Assembly: GCF_947497935.1 (NCBI RefSeq)
Contig: NZ_CANMIO010000008.1
Coordinates: 142,948-206,947, forward strand
From: an uncultured Shewanella sp.
GTDB lineage: Bacteria > Pseudomonadota > Gammaproteobacteria > Enterobacterales > Shewanellaceae
Length of the DNA stretch: 64,000 nt
Direction: 5' to 3'
The notes under the pieces were generated by a model. That model made no database searches. It was not told the origin of the DNA and saw only the letters and a list, made by a program, of their open reading frames with translations. How positions within the stretch are numbered: position 1 is the first letter of the stretch; every line of letters starts with the position of its first letter. Of the stretch, positions 8,279-17,849 are shown piece by piece. A program made the position numbers and the translations under genes.

Positions 8279-9778
8279 TTAACCTAAGCCTATTTCATCT
8301 GAAAAAACTGGGTGGAGCTGGTTAACTTTAGCATGATACATGGCCATATCAGCTTCATTCAATATTTCTCCAACTGATACCGTATCGCTTGCATCATAAC
8401 GGCTAATACCAATACTCGAAGAGATATAGAATGTCTCCTCCTCATAATGAATAGGGTTCTCTATTAACTGCATAATAGAGTGAGCAATCTTTTGTAGTTT
8501 ATCTCGGCTGTAATCACCTGTAAGGCTAACAATAAACTCATCGCCGCCTAATCGATACACATGTCCAAATGGATGAATACAACTGGCAATACGTTGCGCG
8601 ATTGTTTGTAGTACTTCATCACCCGCTAAATGACCATGATTGTCATTGATGGCTTTAAAGCCATTAAGATCTAGCATCATAAAGGCAAACTTGTCATGTT
8701 TCTTATTCTCAACTTGCTGAACAAATTGATTAAATTTCACCCGATTTGGGATCCCTGTTAATGCATCTGTGCGCAACTGTAGTTCAACAGACTCCCTTGC
8801 AGCAATTAGCTCACTGATATCTAATGCCGAGCATTCGATTTCATTTTGTATTCGCTCTGAATGATTAATTTGGAAATGCTTTACCGAGCCTTTAACACTT
8901 ATGGTGTATTCAAAGCTATGGCCCTCGTTGCTCAGCAAAAGCTGAGAAACAAAACGCTTTAACCTTGCGGCATGCGCACAATTAATGACTTCGACATCAG
9001 TGATGAGTTGAGTAAACGTTTGGTTAGCCCTAATTATTTTGCAGGTTTTGACATCAACAACAAATAAGCAGACCTGAGTCAAATTATAAGTTCGCGAGTA
9101 ACGCTCTTCACTCTGCTTCAATTGATTTCTAGAATTAAATAAACGCACTCTCATCATCTCTAAGGAAGAGAAGATCGCATCTATTTCGATAAACTTATTA
9201 TGTGTGGGAGGTGGAGTTTCAAACTCTCCACTTGCCACTAATCGAGTGAACTGGTGAACATCTTTAAACGGCTTCTTAAAAATTGAGAGTATTTTATGGC
9301 TAAAAAGAAGCGAGATAAAACTCACCAATATCACAAAAAATAGTGTCTTGGGTAGAACAGCGGAATAAACGTGAGAGCTTAGCGCATCATTGTCTTTATA
9401 GATCACTAACTGACCTAGCCGGCCACCTGTCGAGTCAGTAATTGGGTAACTCAGTAATGTCAGTTTCTCCGACTTGGTACTCGAGTTAACCACTTCAGCA
9501 AAGGTCATGGCATAAAGCTCAGACTCCAACTTTACGGCTCGAATATAATCTAAGCGCGAAAAATCATTAACAACTAACTCCGCTAAAGGAAGGTCAAATT
9601 CAACCAGTGACTTTTCGGCATTGATTAACTGTTGTAATAAGACCTTATCATACAAACTAAGCCATTCATTCTGTTCAGCAAGCAAGCTCTTTGTAACGAT
9701 AAAACCGCCAATGACCAGCATTGGAACCAGAGTTATCACTATGTATAGCATAATGAGATGAGTAGAAAGCCTTTTCAT
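8279..9778 (-). CDS. Membrane diguanylate cyclase with periplasmic sensor and PAS domain
   Basis: 499 residues: membrane helix 8-30, periplasmic domain 31-142, second helix 145-160, HAMP-like linker, a PAS-like region at about 225-325, and a GGDEF domain at 335-490. The catalytic motif is an intact GGDEF at 411-415 (RLGGDEFIVSL), so it should make cyclic di-GMP. The usual product-inhibition site RxxD, five residues before GGDEF, reads HPFG (402-405) and is absent. Its ATG overlaps the stop of the upstream binding-protein gene by 4 bases, so the two are translationally coupled. The likely job is to turn a periplasmic nutrient signal, delivered by that binding protein, into c-di-GMP output (inference). 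Confidence 0.88.
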   Translation of the reverse strand: MKRLSTHLIMLYIVITLVPMLVIGGFIVTKSLLAEQNEWLSLYDKVLLQQLINAEKSLVEFDLPLAELVVNDFSRLDYIRAVKLESELYAMTFAEVVNSSTKSEKLTLLSYPITDSTGGRLGQLVIYKDNDALSSHVYSAVLPKTLFFVILVSFISLLFSHKILSIFKKPFKDVHQFTRLVASGEFETPPPTHNKFIEIDAIFSSLEMMRVRLFNSRNQLKQSEERYSRTYNLTQVCLFVVDVKTCKIIRANQTFTQLITDVEVINCAHAARLKRFVSQLLLSNEGHSFEYTISVKGSVKHFQINHSERIQNEIECSALDISELIAARESVELQLRTDALTGIPNRVKFNQFVQQVENKKHDKFAFMMLDLNGFKAINDNHGHLAGDEVLQTIAQRIASCIHPFGHVYRLGGDEFIVSLTGDYSRDKLQKIAHSIMQLIENPIHYEEETFYISSSIGISRYDASDTVSVGEILNEADMAMYHAKVNQLHPVFSDEIGLG

Positions 9779-10788
9779 CTTCCAATCTCACATTGAGTCG
9801 ATATTTGACGGGAAATAGCGTTATTTTTTCCCTTTAGCTGAATGATAAGCTCGCTAATTTGTTGCTTATCATTGCTGGATAAACTCGCGTTGTCAGGGTT
9901 CACTGTGATTTCGATAATGCCTTGCTTAATGCCAAAATGCTTTTCGTTGCTATTCCAGATCCCATTTTTCAATAACATCAACGCGGCAAAAATGGCTTTA
10001 TCAGAACGTTTTTCAAATGAAGCTAGCAAGGTGTCTGGATATAGATGGTTACTATTAAAGTCTATTCCAAAACTATAGTGCCCAGGACCAGACTCCTTCA
10101 TGGTGTCCATAACCCCCTTACTCGCATTACCAGCGACAGGGAAAACAATATCTACCTGACGGTTCACCATCTCTTCGGTTAACTTTCTAGCCGACTCGAA
10201 GTCATCCCAAGACAATTCCCCCTTATTAATATAACGAGTCGATAAATTTGCCTTTGCATTGGTCTTTTTTAAACCAAGTTCATATCCACAACGAAAAGTT
10301 TCTATAACCGGAATGTCTATGGCACCGATGAAACCAACATGATTGGTTTTCGTTTTCAATCCCGCAATAAAGCCAATGACATAAGCCCCTTCTGCATGGT
10401 TAAAGGTGAGGCCTAAAATATTGGGAATATCATAAGCCACATCTAACGAGATGAATTTAGTGGCGGGATTCGCTTTGGCGATATTGCCAAAAGTCTCTAT
10501 TGAATTGGAGTCTTGCACTACGATTGGACTAAAGCCTGCGAGAGCACTTTTTTCGAGCTCTTCAAGATAATGACCGTTATCTCTTCTCAATCGCACTTGT
10601 TCCACAGGTATTGATGACACATTTTCAAAGTCTATGATCCCTTGCTCAATTAAATGTAGAAATGATCCCTCTGCTACCTCTCCTTGAAATAGTACTAAAG
10701 GTTTTATCTCTTCTTGTGTAGCCATGACATGGGAGGAAAACATTGCGATTAACAGCAAGAACCAGATTTTTATCATCAATAGTGTCAA
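9775..10788 (-). CDS. BMP/PnrA-family periplasmic binding protein
   Basis: 337 residues with an N-terminal signal peptide (hydrophobic stretch, cleavage near SSHVMA). The body matches the basic-membrane-protein family, whose best-known members bind nucleosides for ABC import: motifs include FNHAEGAYVIGFIAGL, VGFIGAIDIPV and DIVFPVAGNASKGV. No lipobox and no ABC permease or ATPase genes are near. Instead the stop overlaps the start of a sensor diguanylate cyclase by ATGA. This context suggests a sensing rather than a transport role. The ligand is not known; a purine nucleoside is a guess from the family. Confidence 0.85.
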   Translation of the reverse strand: MTLLMIKIWFLLLIAMFSSHVMATQEEIKPLVLFQGEVAEGSFLHLIEQGIIDFENVSSIPVEQVRLRRDNGHYLEELEKSALAGFSPIVVQDSNSIETFGNIAKANPATKFISLDVAYDIPNILGLTFNHAEGAYVIGFIAGLKTKTNHVGFIGAIDIPVIETFRCGYELGLKKTNAKANLSTRYINKGELSWDDFESARKLTEEMVNRQVDIVFPVAGNASKGVMDTMKESGPGHYSFGIDFNSNHLYPDTLLASFEKRSDKAIFAALMLLKNGIWNSNEKHFGIKQGIIEITVNPDNASLSSNDKQQISELIIQLKGKNNAISRQISTQCEIGR

Positions 10789-10916
10789 CTCTTCTATTGG
10801 CCTTAATCCGAGGCCAATAAACTCAATACTTAATATATGGGGTAATGTTGTTGATTATAAGGATAAAAGAGGATTTGAAGAATGCTTACTGATAGTAATT
10901 TGTGAGCTCAAACTAG

Positions 10917-10952
10917 AAATAGATCACCGCTCAATAAAAACGTGATCTATTT
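10917..10952. repeat. Inverted repeat downstream of phosphohexomutase gene
   Basis: A perfect 11-bp inverted repeat (10917-10927 with 10942-10952) with a 14-nt loop, 28 bases after the phosphohexomutase stop. It may end that transcript, but the stem is AT-rich and lacks a good T run. Confidence 0.5.
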
Positions 10953-10979
10953 CTGTGAAATTGGACATATTGCAGCAAT

Positions 10980-12701
10980 CTAATGTGGCAACGCCGCCTG
11001 GTGCGCTTCGATAAAGCGACCCATTTCAATCTGAGCTCTTTGCTGTGCGCTTTCTAAGCTGTCATCGGCGCTCATAGACTCTACCACTTCGTAGTAACAC
11101 TTAATCTTAGGCTCTGTTCCCGATGGTCTTACGATAACTCGAGCACCATTTTCAAGACGATAGATCAAAACATCGCTGGCGGGTAGTGCAACCTCTTCTA
11201 CAGTGCCATCAGAAAAGAAGCGTTTAGCTAGGCTGATATCATCGACCGATACCACGTTATGCCCTGCGATTTCCGTTGGCGGATTCTCACGCAAATAAGC
11301 ACCAATATTCGGTGTAGTCGGTTTTAGTGCGATACTCACCTGAGCATTGAGATGGAAGCCTTGCTCACGGTAAATGCTCTCAAGCCTGTCCCAAATCGTT
11401 TGCCCTTGGCTAGCGAGCTCTGCTGTTAGCTGAGCAAATGCCACTAGCGCTGATAAACCGTCTTTATCCCATACCATAGAGCCTACTGTGTAACCCAGCG
11501 CCTCTTCGTAGGCGAACAGAAAGCGATTGTCATCGGTCTCTTCACTCATCCCCACGTTTGTTAACCACTTAAAGCCTGTCAGCGTGGTTCTACATGTCGC
11601 CTTTAGACTCTGGGCAACCTTTGACAATAAGCTCGACGACACAATCGTGGTGCAGGTTAACCGCTCATTTTCACTGGCATGAGTCAGCAGGTAATGGCCA
11701 AATAACACGCCAACCTGATCGCCTGTCAGCATTTGGTATTCGCCATCATCTTTACGCACCGCAACCGCAAAACGGTCTGCATCTGGATCATTTGCGCAGG
11801 CAAGCATAGCATTGTGTTTTTTCGCCTCAGCAATGACCATATCCATCGCCCCCTTCTCTTCAGGGTTAGGGAAATTGACCGTTGGAAAATCACCATCGGG
11901 CTCAGCTTGCTCTGCAACACTATAAACTTTTGTAAAACCAGCATCTTTGAGCACATTAAGTGCCATTTCATTACCTACACCGTGCATTGCCGTGTAGGCT
12001 AAGCTGACCGAGTTAGGTTGAGTGTGGTTTTGTAATACACCAGCTTGATTGACACCTTGACGATATGTGTCATAAAAATCATCTTCCAGCATCACTAACA
12101 AGCCTGTCGCCTTGGCTTTATCCGCATCAAGCAAGGCTACTTTAGCGGTCGAGGCGCTATCGATACGGGCTGCGATACCTGAATCGTGAGGCGGGATAAT
12201 CTGCGCGCCATTGCCCCAATAGACTTTATAACCGTTATATTGCGGTGGGTTGTGGCTGGCTGTAACCACTATGCCAGCGGCGGTGCCAAGATGTAATACG
12301 CCAAAGGCCACCAGCGGCGTTGCTGCGACATTAGCCGTTAGGTAAACCTTTATTCCCATTGCGGTTAAGACACTCGCGGCGTCATGGGCAAACTGCTTCG
12401 AGTCATGGCGACCATCGTAGCCAATAATCACCCCTCGAGTGGCCACATCACTAATTTGCGCCTTTAAATACGCGCCAAGGCCAGCAGAGGTTTGCTGGAC
12501 GACTAAGCGGTTCATACGAGTGGGACCGGCGCCGACTATCCCCCGCAGCCCAGCGGTACCAAATGCTAATCTGCCAGCAAAACGCGCCTCAAGTTCATTG
12601 GTATTACCCGAGTCGACTAACTGCTGCAACTCTTGTTGCATACGCGGATCGGGGTCGCTTTCAATCCAATGCTTCACTCTCAATGCCAACTGCGTGTCCA
12701 T
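10980..12701 (-). CDS. Phosphohexomutase (phosphoglucomutase/phosphomannomutase family)
   Basis: 573 residues, the length of the PgcA/PGM2 branch of the alpha-D-phosphohexomutases. The phosphoserine loop TASHNP (S149), the metal loop DPDADR (305-310), the sugar loop EEALGYTVG and the phosphate loop RPSGTEPKIK are all intact. The enzyme moves phosphate between C1 and C6 of hexoses (or C1 and C5 of pentoses), and may feed nucleotide sugar, glycogen or nucleoside-derived pentose metabolism. GGAG lies 6 bases before the ATG at 12701. Substrate preference cannot be read from sequence. Confidence 0.88.
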   Translation of the reverse strand: MDTQLALRVKHWIESDPDPRMQQELQQLVDSGNTNELEARFAGRLAFGTAGLRGIVGAGPTRMNRLVVQQTSAGLGAYLKAQISDVATRGVIIGYDGRHDSKQFAHDAASVLTAMGIKVYLTANVAATPLVAFGVLHLGTAAGIVVTASHNPPQYNGYKVYWGNGAQIIPPHDSGIAARIDSASTAKVALLDADKAKATGLLVMLEDDFYDTYRQGVNQAGVLQNHTQPNSVSLAYTAMHGVGNEMALNVLKDAGFTKVYSVAEQAEPDGDFPTVNFPNPEEKGAMDMVIAEAKKHNAMLACANDPDADRFAVAVRKDDGEYQMLTGDQVGVLFGHYLLTHASENERLTCTTIVSSSLLSKVAQSLKATCRTTLTGFKWLTNVGMSEETDDNRFLFAYEEALGYTVGSMVWDKDGLSALVAFAQLTAELASQGQTIWDRLESIYREQGFHLNAQVSIALKPTTPNIGAYLRENPPTEIAGHNVVSVDDISLAKRFFSDGTVEEVALPASDVLIYRLENGARVIVRPSGTEPKIKCYYEVVESMSADDSLESAQQRAQIEMGRFIEAHQAALPH

Positions 12702-13007
12702 AACTCACTCCATTTGTTATTTACTCGGTAACGCTATAGCCATCAATATTGAGCGGCTGAAACCACAAACTCAACTAACTGCATTACCGCAATCTTAATT
12801 AACTAAACACTAAGCCTAGCAGTTAGCAAGAACAAGACAATTTGCATTAAATTTTCATCACACTAAAGCTGCACATTCACAGCAAACAGGTGTTGTAGCG
12901 ACTAGACGCTTTACCCATTCTTCCAGCATTTAATAGAAAACAGTGAACCATGAGCCAAACGTTCGCTAATAGTGTAAAATTACTGGCTTGCTCAATAACT
13001 CCTTGCT
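12702..13007. other. Divergent promoter region, no gene
   Basis: About 305 bases between divergent genes (phosphohexomutase and pseudouridine synthase). It must carry both promoters. I see no RNA, riboswitch or clear operator. Confidence 0.5.
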
Positions 13008-13868
13008 GTGAAAAATTTAATCATGATCCCGTTAAAAATAGAAACTCATATCAAAGTGCCATCTAGCGATGTTGATGCGGTGAGCTTGCTCGCACAAGCA
13101 ACGGGCTTATCCAAGCAAGTGATTAAGCAAGCTATGCAAAAAGGGGCCGTTTGGCATGGTCATGGAAAACAAACCAATCGATTACGCCGTGCTAAAAAAG
13201 CCTTAAAAGTCGGGGATGAACTGCACCTTTATTACAATCAAGCCGTCTTAGATGAAACGGTTGCCGATGCAGAGCTGTTGTTTGATCAAGAGCAGTATAG
13301 TATCTGGTACAAACCTTTTGGTATGCGTTGCCAAGGGTCGAAATGGAGCGATCACACCACAATCAATCGCTTTATAGAAACTCACTTAAATCCTGCTCGC
13401 AACGCTTATATTATTCATCGACTCGACTTGGCGGCGACTGGCCTAATTGTATTGGGACATAATAAAAAAGTGACCGCCGCTATCGCTAAACTGTTTGAGA
13501 CTCGTGCATTAGATAAATTTTATCAGGTAATAGTGGAAGGTAGGTTTCCCGATGGCCAGATCACTATCGATACCGATGTCGATAATAAAAAAGCCTTATC
13601 CCACGCCCATATTCTGGAGTACAACAGCGAGCTTAACCAGTCGAAAGTACAAGTGAAAATTGAGTCTGGTCGTAAGCATCAAATTCGTATTCATATGGCA
13701 AGTCTTGGTCATCCAGTGGTCGGTGATCGGCAGCATGGCAATGGCAGTGATCTCACGCCGAACCTGCAGCTCACCTCCTGCCATTTAAGCTTTGTCTGCC
13801 CCGTTACAGGTGAAGAAAAGGTCTTTGAATTGCCCCAAACCTATCGCCCAGAGTTTCAATCGCAATAA
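13008..13868 (+). CDS. RluA-family pseudouridine synthase
   Basis: 286 residues from a GTG at 13008; an ATG at 13023 is an alternative and neither has a strong ribosome site. The catalytic motif HRLDLAATGL places the nucleophilic Asp at 140. The C-terminal signature GRKHQIRIHMASLGHPVVGD is intact. The N-terminal 80 residues resemble a degenerate S4-like RNA-binding region. Enzymes of this family isomerise specific uridines in rRNA or tRNA. The target position is not identifiable; it is a short, divergent member rather than RluA, RluC or RluD themselves. Confidence 0.85.
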   Translation: MKNLIMIPLKIETHIKVPSSDVDAVSLLAQATGLSKQVIKQAMQKGAVWHGHGKQTNRLRRAKKALKVGDELHLYYNQAVLDETVADAELLFDQEQYSIWYKPFGMRCQGSKWSDHTTINRFIETHLNPARNAYIIHRLDLAATGLIVLGHNKKVTAAIAKLFETRALDKFYQVIVEGRFPDGQITIDTDVDNKKALSHAHILEYNSELNQSKVQVKIESGRKHQIRIHMASLGHPVVGDRQHGNGSDLTPNLQLTSCHLSFVCPVTGEEKVFELPQTYRPEFQSQ

Positions 13869-13905
13869 TTATCCTTTAGTGCGACAAGCAAATAGTGCGA
13901 CAAAC

Positions 13906-13934
13906 AAAAAAGCCCACTTTTACAGTGGGCTTTT
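13906..13934. terminator. Bidirectional terminator
   Basis: The stem AAAAGCCCAC/GTGGGCTTTT with a 6-7 nt loop lies between convergent genes, with A and T runs on both sides, so it can end both transcripts. Confidence 0.85.
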
Positions 13935-13954
13935 GCTATTCATGACTATCGGTT

Positions 13955-14695
13955 TTATTCGTCTACAGGCTTATCTCTAAGACGTTTCTTGCCTGAAAAC
14001 ATAGCAGAAACAATACCAGGCTGGTGCTTAAGCTCTGCAATAACCACACCAAGAATATGGATAAAAACCAGTAGCATTAACAGATAAGAACTATATAAGT
14101 GTACCTTTCCCGCTAGACTCTTATACGGCTTCATCTGGGCAACTTTATCAGGGTTAACCCCAGTATCATCATAGGGTTTTAGCGTGACAGGTTCTACGCC
14201 ATCGGCAGCAATATAGCTAGTGATTGTCGAGCCAAACGGCGGATAAAAGACATCGGTTCCTGCTCTGAATAATCCCGTTGCAGCTAACACAATTAGCAGC
14301 ACAAATATCACGCTAACAGCAAGCTTACCAAGCGGGTTGTGGCCTAAATACTGTGGATTCTTGCCCGCCATTAATGCTTTTCGATAATCACTTGCAGCCT
14401 TAAAGCTAGGCCAGATATGCGAAAGCTTGGCATAACCATTACCAATAACGCCCCATATCAAACGCACAAACAGGTTAATGACAAAAAGATAGCCAATAAC
14501 AATATGCACCTCTTTAAGTTTTATCTTAGCTGCTAAGCCGCTTATGCCAAGCTCGGCTTTAAACAACATGACTAAACCGACAAACATCAGGCAAGTGATT
14601 AGAATCACGTTAACCCAATGGAATATACGCACCGGTTTATCCCACACTTGGTAAATAGATACGGTCTCAATATTATTATGTTGTTTTTCACTCAT
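13955..14695 (-). CDS. Cytochrome b561-type membrane protein
   Basis: 246 residues from the ATG at 14695, which follows GGGGGA at good spacing. Four hydrophobic helices, with conserved His residues in helix 1 (FHWVN), helix 2 (VHIVIGYL), and near residues 197 and 212 (KVHLYSS, FIHILG), fit di-haem b binding as in cytochrome b561 and NiFe-hydrogenase cytochrome b subunits. It would pass electrons between quinone and a periplasmic or membrane partner. No c-type cytochrome gene is adjacent, so the partner is unknown. Confidence 0.85.
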   Translation of the reverse strand: MSEKQHNNIETVSIYQVWDKPVRIFHWVNVILITCLMFVGLVMLFKAELGISGLAAKIKLKEVHIVIGYLFVINLFVRLIWGVIGNGYAKLSHIWPSFKAASDYRKALMAGKNPQYLGHNPLGKLAVSVIFVLLIVLAATGLFRAGTDVFYPPFGSTITSYIAADGVEPVTLKPYDDTGVNPDKVAQMKPYKSLAGKVHLYSSYLLMLLVFIHILGVVIAELKHQPGIVSAMFSGKKRLRDKPVDE

Positions 14696-14951
14696 CAATT
14701 TTCCCCCGAAAATGTTGGCTCAGTCATAGCGACAAAATTACAATCTAGTCTGTATATGATACGCCTCTAAACTGTTTTTTCAGTAAATTAAAGTTTAAAG
14801 ACTAGAGGGCTAGTAAAGAAAAAATAACAGACAGCAGGCAATATGCTACGCTAATTGAGCAGGCCGCTAACCAACCATTCTATGCCAATGTTCAATACCG
14901 ATATGCAAATGACAGACTACTGAAAATAAACAAAGAGAAAACGGTCGCAGT

Positions 14952-15623
14952 TTACAAGTAATCAGCCCCAAAGATGACTGGAGCATTATTGGCTGACCAT
15001 AGCGGAAATTTTGCCATGATCTTGCTAAACATTGGACTTTGCAGATAGCTATTTAGCCAGCCTCTTACATTCGGGTAAGGAGAAGCTAGGTACCACTGGC
15101 GTTCAACCCGAGCAAATTGGCGAATAAAGGGAATGATAGCAAGATCGGCAAGACAGGGGCTTGTGGTAAATAGATATGGATTGGTTGTTAGCCGCTGCTC
15201 CAAAATGTATATGTAACGCTCGCAGGCCTGTCGAGTGCTAGGCAAATCTTGATCATGATAACGTTTAGCACTGCGATACAAGTCTAAACACTGCTTAAAA
15301 TCTGTATCAAAAAGCGCTATCAAGTCGAACATATCATCCCGCAGAGTAGGATCGAATGACATTAGATAATTGGCCGAATCGCCCTGCTCAAATGCCCATA
15401 GCATGATATCAAGACTCTGCTCGAGCACCTCGCCATTGGGGAGCACTAGAACAGGTACCGTCCCCTTAGGAGACGACTCCAACAATTGACTTGGCTTATC
15501 TGTTAAAACTAACTCCCTAAGCTGTACCGATTGCCCAGAGACATAAATCGCCATTCTAGCCCGCATCGCATAGGGGCAATTTCGCAAAGAGTAAAGTACG
15601 GGGTTTGATGATACAGCGCTCAT
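14952..15623 (-). CDS. Glutathione S-transferase-like protein
   Basis: 223 residues from the ATG at 15623 (MSAVSS); an in-frame start at 15674 would add 17 hydrophobic residues and has no better ribosome site. The thioredoxin-like N-terminal domain has a glutaredoxin-style NCPYAMR, the cis-proline segment GTVPVL and the glutathione-contact EQSLDI. An all-helical C-terminal domain follows. It is likely a cytosolic GSH-dependent thiol transferase or reductase. The substrate is unknown. Confidence 0.8.
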   Translation of the reverse strand: MSAVSSNPVLYSLRNCPYAMRARMAIYVSGQSVQLRELVLTDKPSQLLESSPKGTVPVLVLPNGEVLEQSLDIMLWAFEQGDSANYLMSFDPTLRDDMFDLIALFDTDFKQCLDLYRSAKRYHDQDLPSTRQACERYIYILEQRLTTNPYLFTTSPCLADLAIIPFIRQFARVERQWYLASPYPNVRGWLNSYLQSPMFSKIMAKFPLWSANNAPVIFGADYL

Positions 15624-15879
15624 GATAACTTTATCCCTAACTAAGATTTCGATAACAATAAATAGCCACATCACTTATCAAAGATATTCATCTTTGTAGA
15701 ACAGGAACAATTAAGTTTAATTCAATCTCAACCGAGTAATCTGTCCAGTAGTGGCTAACTTGTTTTTTATCTATGATAACCTTAGAGTTATCTATTATCT
15801 GCAATAATGATTAAATCACTCACTGACGACGATTTATCTGCCAGCATTGCAACCATTTATAAGTGTCGAAAGAGGTTTC

Positions 15880-16728
15880 GTGGATAAGCTAAATATCGCA
15901 TTGGAGTTTTTGTTAAACCATAAGCTATTGCTAACAATATTAATCATTGTTCTTATTTCATTGGTTAAGCGCTTGGTGATTTCACAAATTCGAGGTGATG
16001 TGGCGTTTTTAACGGAAGTGCAGCGGAAATGGATGTCACGCACCAAAAACGGCACCTTCCTGTTAATCATCATTATCCTGTTTATGCTGTGGCAGACAGA
16101 GATCAGCAAATTTGCCCTGTCGGTGACGGCTATCGCTATCGCTTTTGTTGTGGCATCGAAAGAGATTATTTTATGCTTTACCGGTTCGATACAAAGAGCA
16201 AGCTCACGCTCATTTGTGATTGGCGACTGGATTGAAGTCGGCAAAATTTGCGGTGAAGTCATTGAGCACAACTTAATGGCGACGGTTATTCAAGAGATTG
16301 ACCTTTATCATGGTCAATACCACTTCACGGGTAAAACCGCGACGCTGCCTAACAGTATGTTCTTCAGCTATGCGGTCAAGAATCTCAATTTCATGAAGCG
16401 CTATGTCTACCATGATTTCCACATTACCGTGGTTGAGTTTGTGAATATGTATCCTCTTTTCCCTGAGCTATATGAGAAGATTGAAGCCCACTGTGAAGAG
16501 TTTAGTGAAGTGGCTAAACGCTATAATAGCGTGATAGAAAAACATGCTGGTGTGGACTTGCCGGGCGCTGAGCCGCATATCCATATCAATAGCGGTGCTA
16601 ACGGCGAGCAACACGTTCATATCATGATTTTTTGTCCTACAGAGAAAGCCGTTCATTTAGAGCAATTAATCAGAGAAGACTTTATGATTGCCTACCACGA
16701 GGCATTTGGAAAAGATAGATTGCTCTAA
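15880..16728 (+). CDS. MscS-type small-conductance mechanosensitive channel
   Basis: About 282 residues from the GTG at 15880, chosen because AGAGG lies 4 bases upstream; a TTG at 15847 is possible. Three hydrophobic helices cover residues 12-125. They are followed by the MscS beta-domain entry (SFVIGDWIEVG) and a cytoplasmic alpha-beta C-terminal domain. Such channels open under membrane tension and release solutes after osmotic downshock. The pore helix is less glycine-rich than in E. coli MscS, so conductance may differ. It is monocistronic, with a terminator directly behind it. Confidence 0.82.
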   Translation: MDKLNIALEFLLNHKLLLTILIIVLISLVKRLVISQIRGDVAFLTEVQRKWMSRTKNGTFLLIIIILFMLWQTEISKFALSVTAIAIAFVVASKEIILCFTGSIQRASSRSFVIGDWIEVGKICGEVIEHNLMATVIQEIDLYHGQYHFTGKTATLPNSMFFSYAVKNLNFMKRYVYHDFHITVVEFVNMYPLFPELYEKIEAHCEEFSEVAKRYNSVIEKHAGVDLPGAEPHIHINSGANGEQHVHIMIFCPTEKAVHLEQLIREDFMIAYHEAFGKDRLL

Positions 16729-16749
16729 GTAGAGCCTAAAGCTTAAGAG

Positions 16750-16782
16750 ACGCAGCATCTTATCTATGCTGCGTTTTATTTT
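16750..16782 (+). terminator. Terminator after the MscS gene
   Basis: The 9-bp stem ACGCAGCAT/ATGCTGCGT with a 7-nt loop is followed by a T-rich tail. Confidence 0.85.
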
Positions 16783-16842
16783 GGTCTTCACTTTTATTGC
16801 GTGCTGGGTTTTCGCTTCGGATAAAAGCTCCTAAACAGTCAA

Positions 16843-17292
16843 TCAGTCCAACTTTAACCAGAATTCTTGCTCCTTTAACTCACCATTTTCCGTTCGCTCT
16901 GTACGCCACTCTTTGCCCTCTATGACATAAGTAAAGGCGAAGGACTCTCCAGCTTTGACACCAAATGAGTTCAAATGCGGATATTCGATATAATCGGTTG
17001 CCGTATATTGATAATAGCCAGTTGCAGCCGCCCAAAACTCAAGTTCAGGCTTAGCTTCTGACCCGATATTTTTCATCGTCGTAAAGCTAAAATGATTGGC
17101 GGAGATCACCTTGATTGCACTAAGCTTGAGATCTGCGTATTCAACCCATTGGCCTTTACCATCTAGGTACTTGCCGGAAATTAACTTCCAGCTGCCAATG
17201 AATGGATTAATCTTCTCAGCCGCCCTCAAGGGAGTGCATATCACAACAAACGCCAGCAAAATCTGACTTAGCAACACCAAAAACGATTTCAT
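16843..17292 (-). CDS. Secreted lipocalin-like protein
   Basis: 149 residues from the ATG at 17292, fixed by GGAGGAG 2-3 bases upstream. A signal peptide covers about residues 1-24 (cleavage near LRA-AEK). The mature part begins with FIGSWKLISGKY and ends with a repeated beta-strand pattern, resembling the lipocalin-like domain of small periplasmic proteins. Possible role: binding a small hydrophobic ligand. No functional context; it is followed 48 bases upstream on the same strand by the GFA gene, so the two may be cotranscribed. Confidence 0.65.
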   Translation of the reverse strand: MKSFLVLLSQILLAFVVICTPLRAAEKINPFIGSWKLISGKYLDGKGQWVEYADLKLSAIKVISANHFSFTTMKNIGSEAKPELEFWAAATGYYQYTATDYIEYPHLNSFGVKAGESFAFTYVIEGKEWRTERTENGELKEQEFWLKLD

Positions 17293-17340
17293 AACTCCTC
17301 CATGAACCTCAATGCTTTTTATGGCCACTCATATAGCAAG

Positions 17341-17745
17341 TTAATCGTAAACGTCATCTATACCATCAAGCCTCACCCAGTCATGACAGCGTGTTTGATA
17401 AACCGAAGTGTTAGGTGTTGGAAGCGAAAAATCTGAACCATTTTCGCCGGCAAAATTACCTAATGGGATAGCTACAACATCAGACATGACATTCATAGTG
17501 AACCACAGCGTTGAGCCGCAATCAGGGCAAAACTTAAATTTAATTTTGCCACCGTCATCGCCAATGCGTTGATAAGCGCGACTAGAGCCATTAAAAGTCA
17601 CCGCACTTAATGGGTATCTCGCCTGTACACCAAATGCGCTGCCTGTACGCTTCTGACAAGCATAACAGTGACAAACCGAGACACGCACAGGTTCGCCCAC
17701 AACCACTACTGAGAGCTGACCGCAGTTACAACTTGCCTTAGCCAT
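17341..17745 (-). CDS. GFA-family zinc-binding protein
   Basis: 134 residues with the zinc ligands of the glutathione-dependent formaldehyde-activating (GFA) fold: CNCG near residues 6-8, CHCYACQK near 25-30 and CPDCG near 73-76. AAGGAT lies ahead of the ATG at 17745. Most members are of unknown activity, and formaldehyde chemistry has been questioned even for the founding member. It lies downstream of the ole cluster but behind its terminator, so it is unlikely to be part of olefin synthesis. Confidence 0.8.
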   Translation of the reverse strand: MAKASCNCGQLSVVVVGEPVRVSVCHCYACQKRTGSAFGVQARYPLSAVTFNGSSRAYQRIGDDGGKIKFKFCPDCGSTLWFTMNVMSDVVAIPLGNFAGENGSDFSLPTPNTSVYQTRCHDWVRLDGIDDVYD

Positions 17746-17798
17746 AATATATCCTTATATCAGTCAGTTGAGAAACAAACAAATCTAATTTCACTCAT

Positions 17799-17824
17799 AA
17801 AAAAGCAGCAAGTATATTGCTGCT
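17799..17824 (-). terminator. Terminator after oleD
   Basis: The 8-bp stem AGCAGCAA/TTGCTGCT with a 5-nt loop and a T-rich tail on the minus strand lies 26 bases past the oleD stop. Confidence 0.8.
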
Positions 17825-17849
17825 ATTTTAGTTTACTCAGTTGTGAGTA

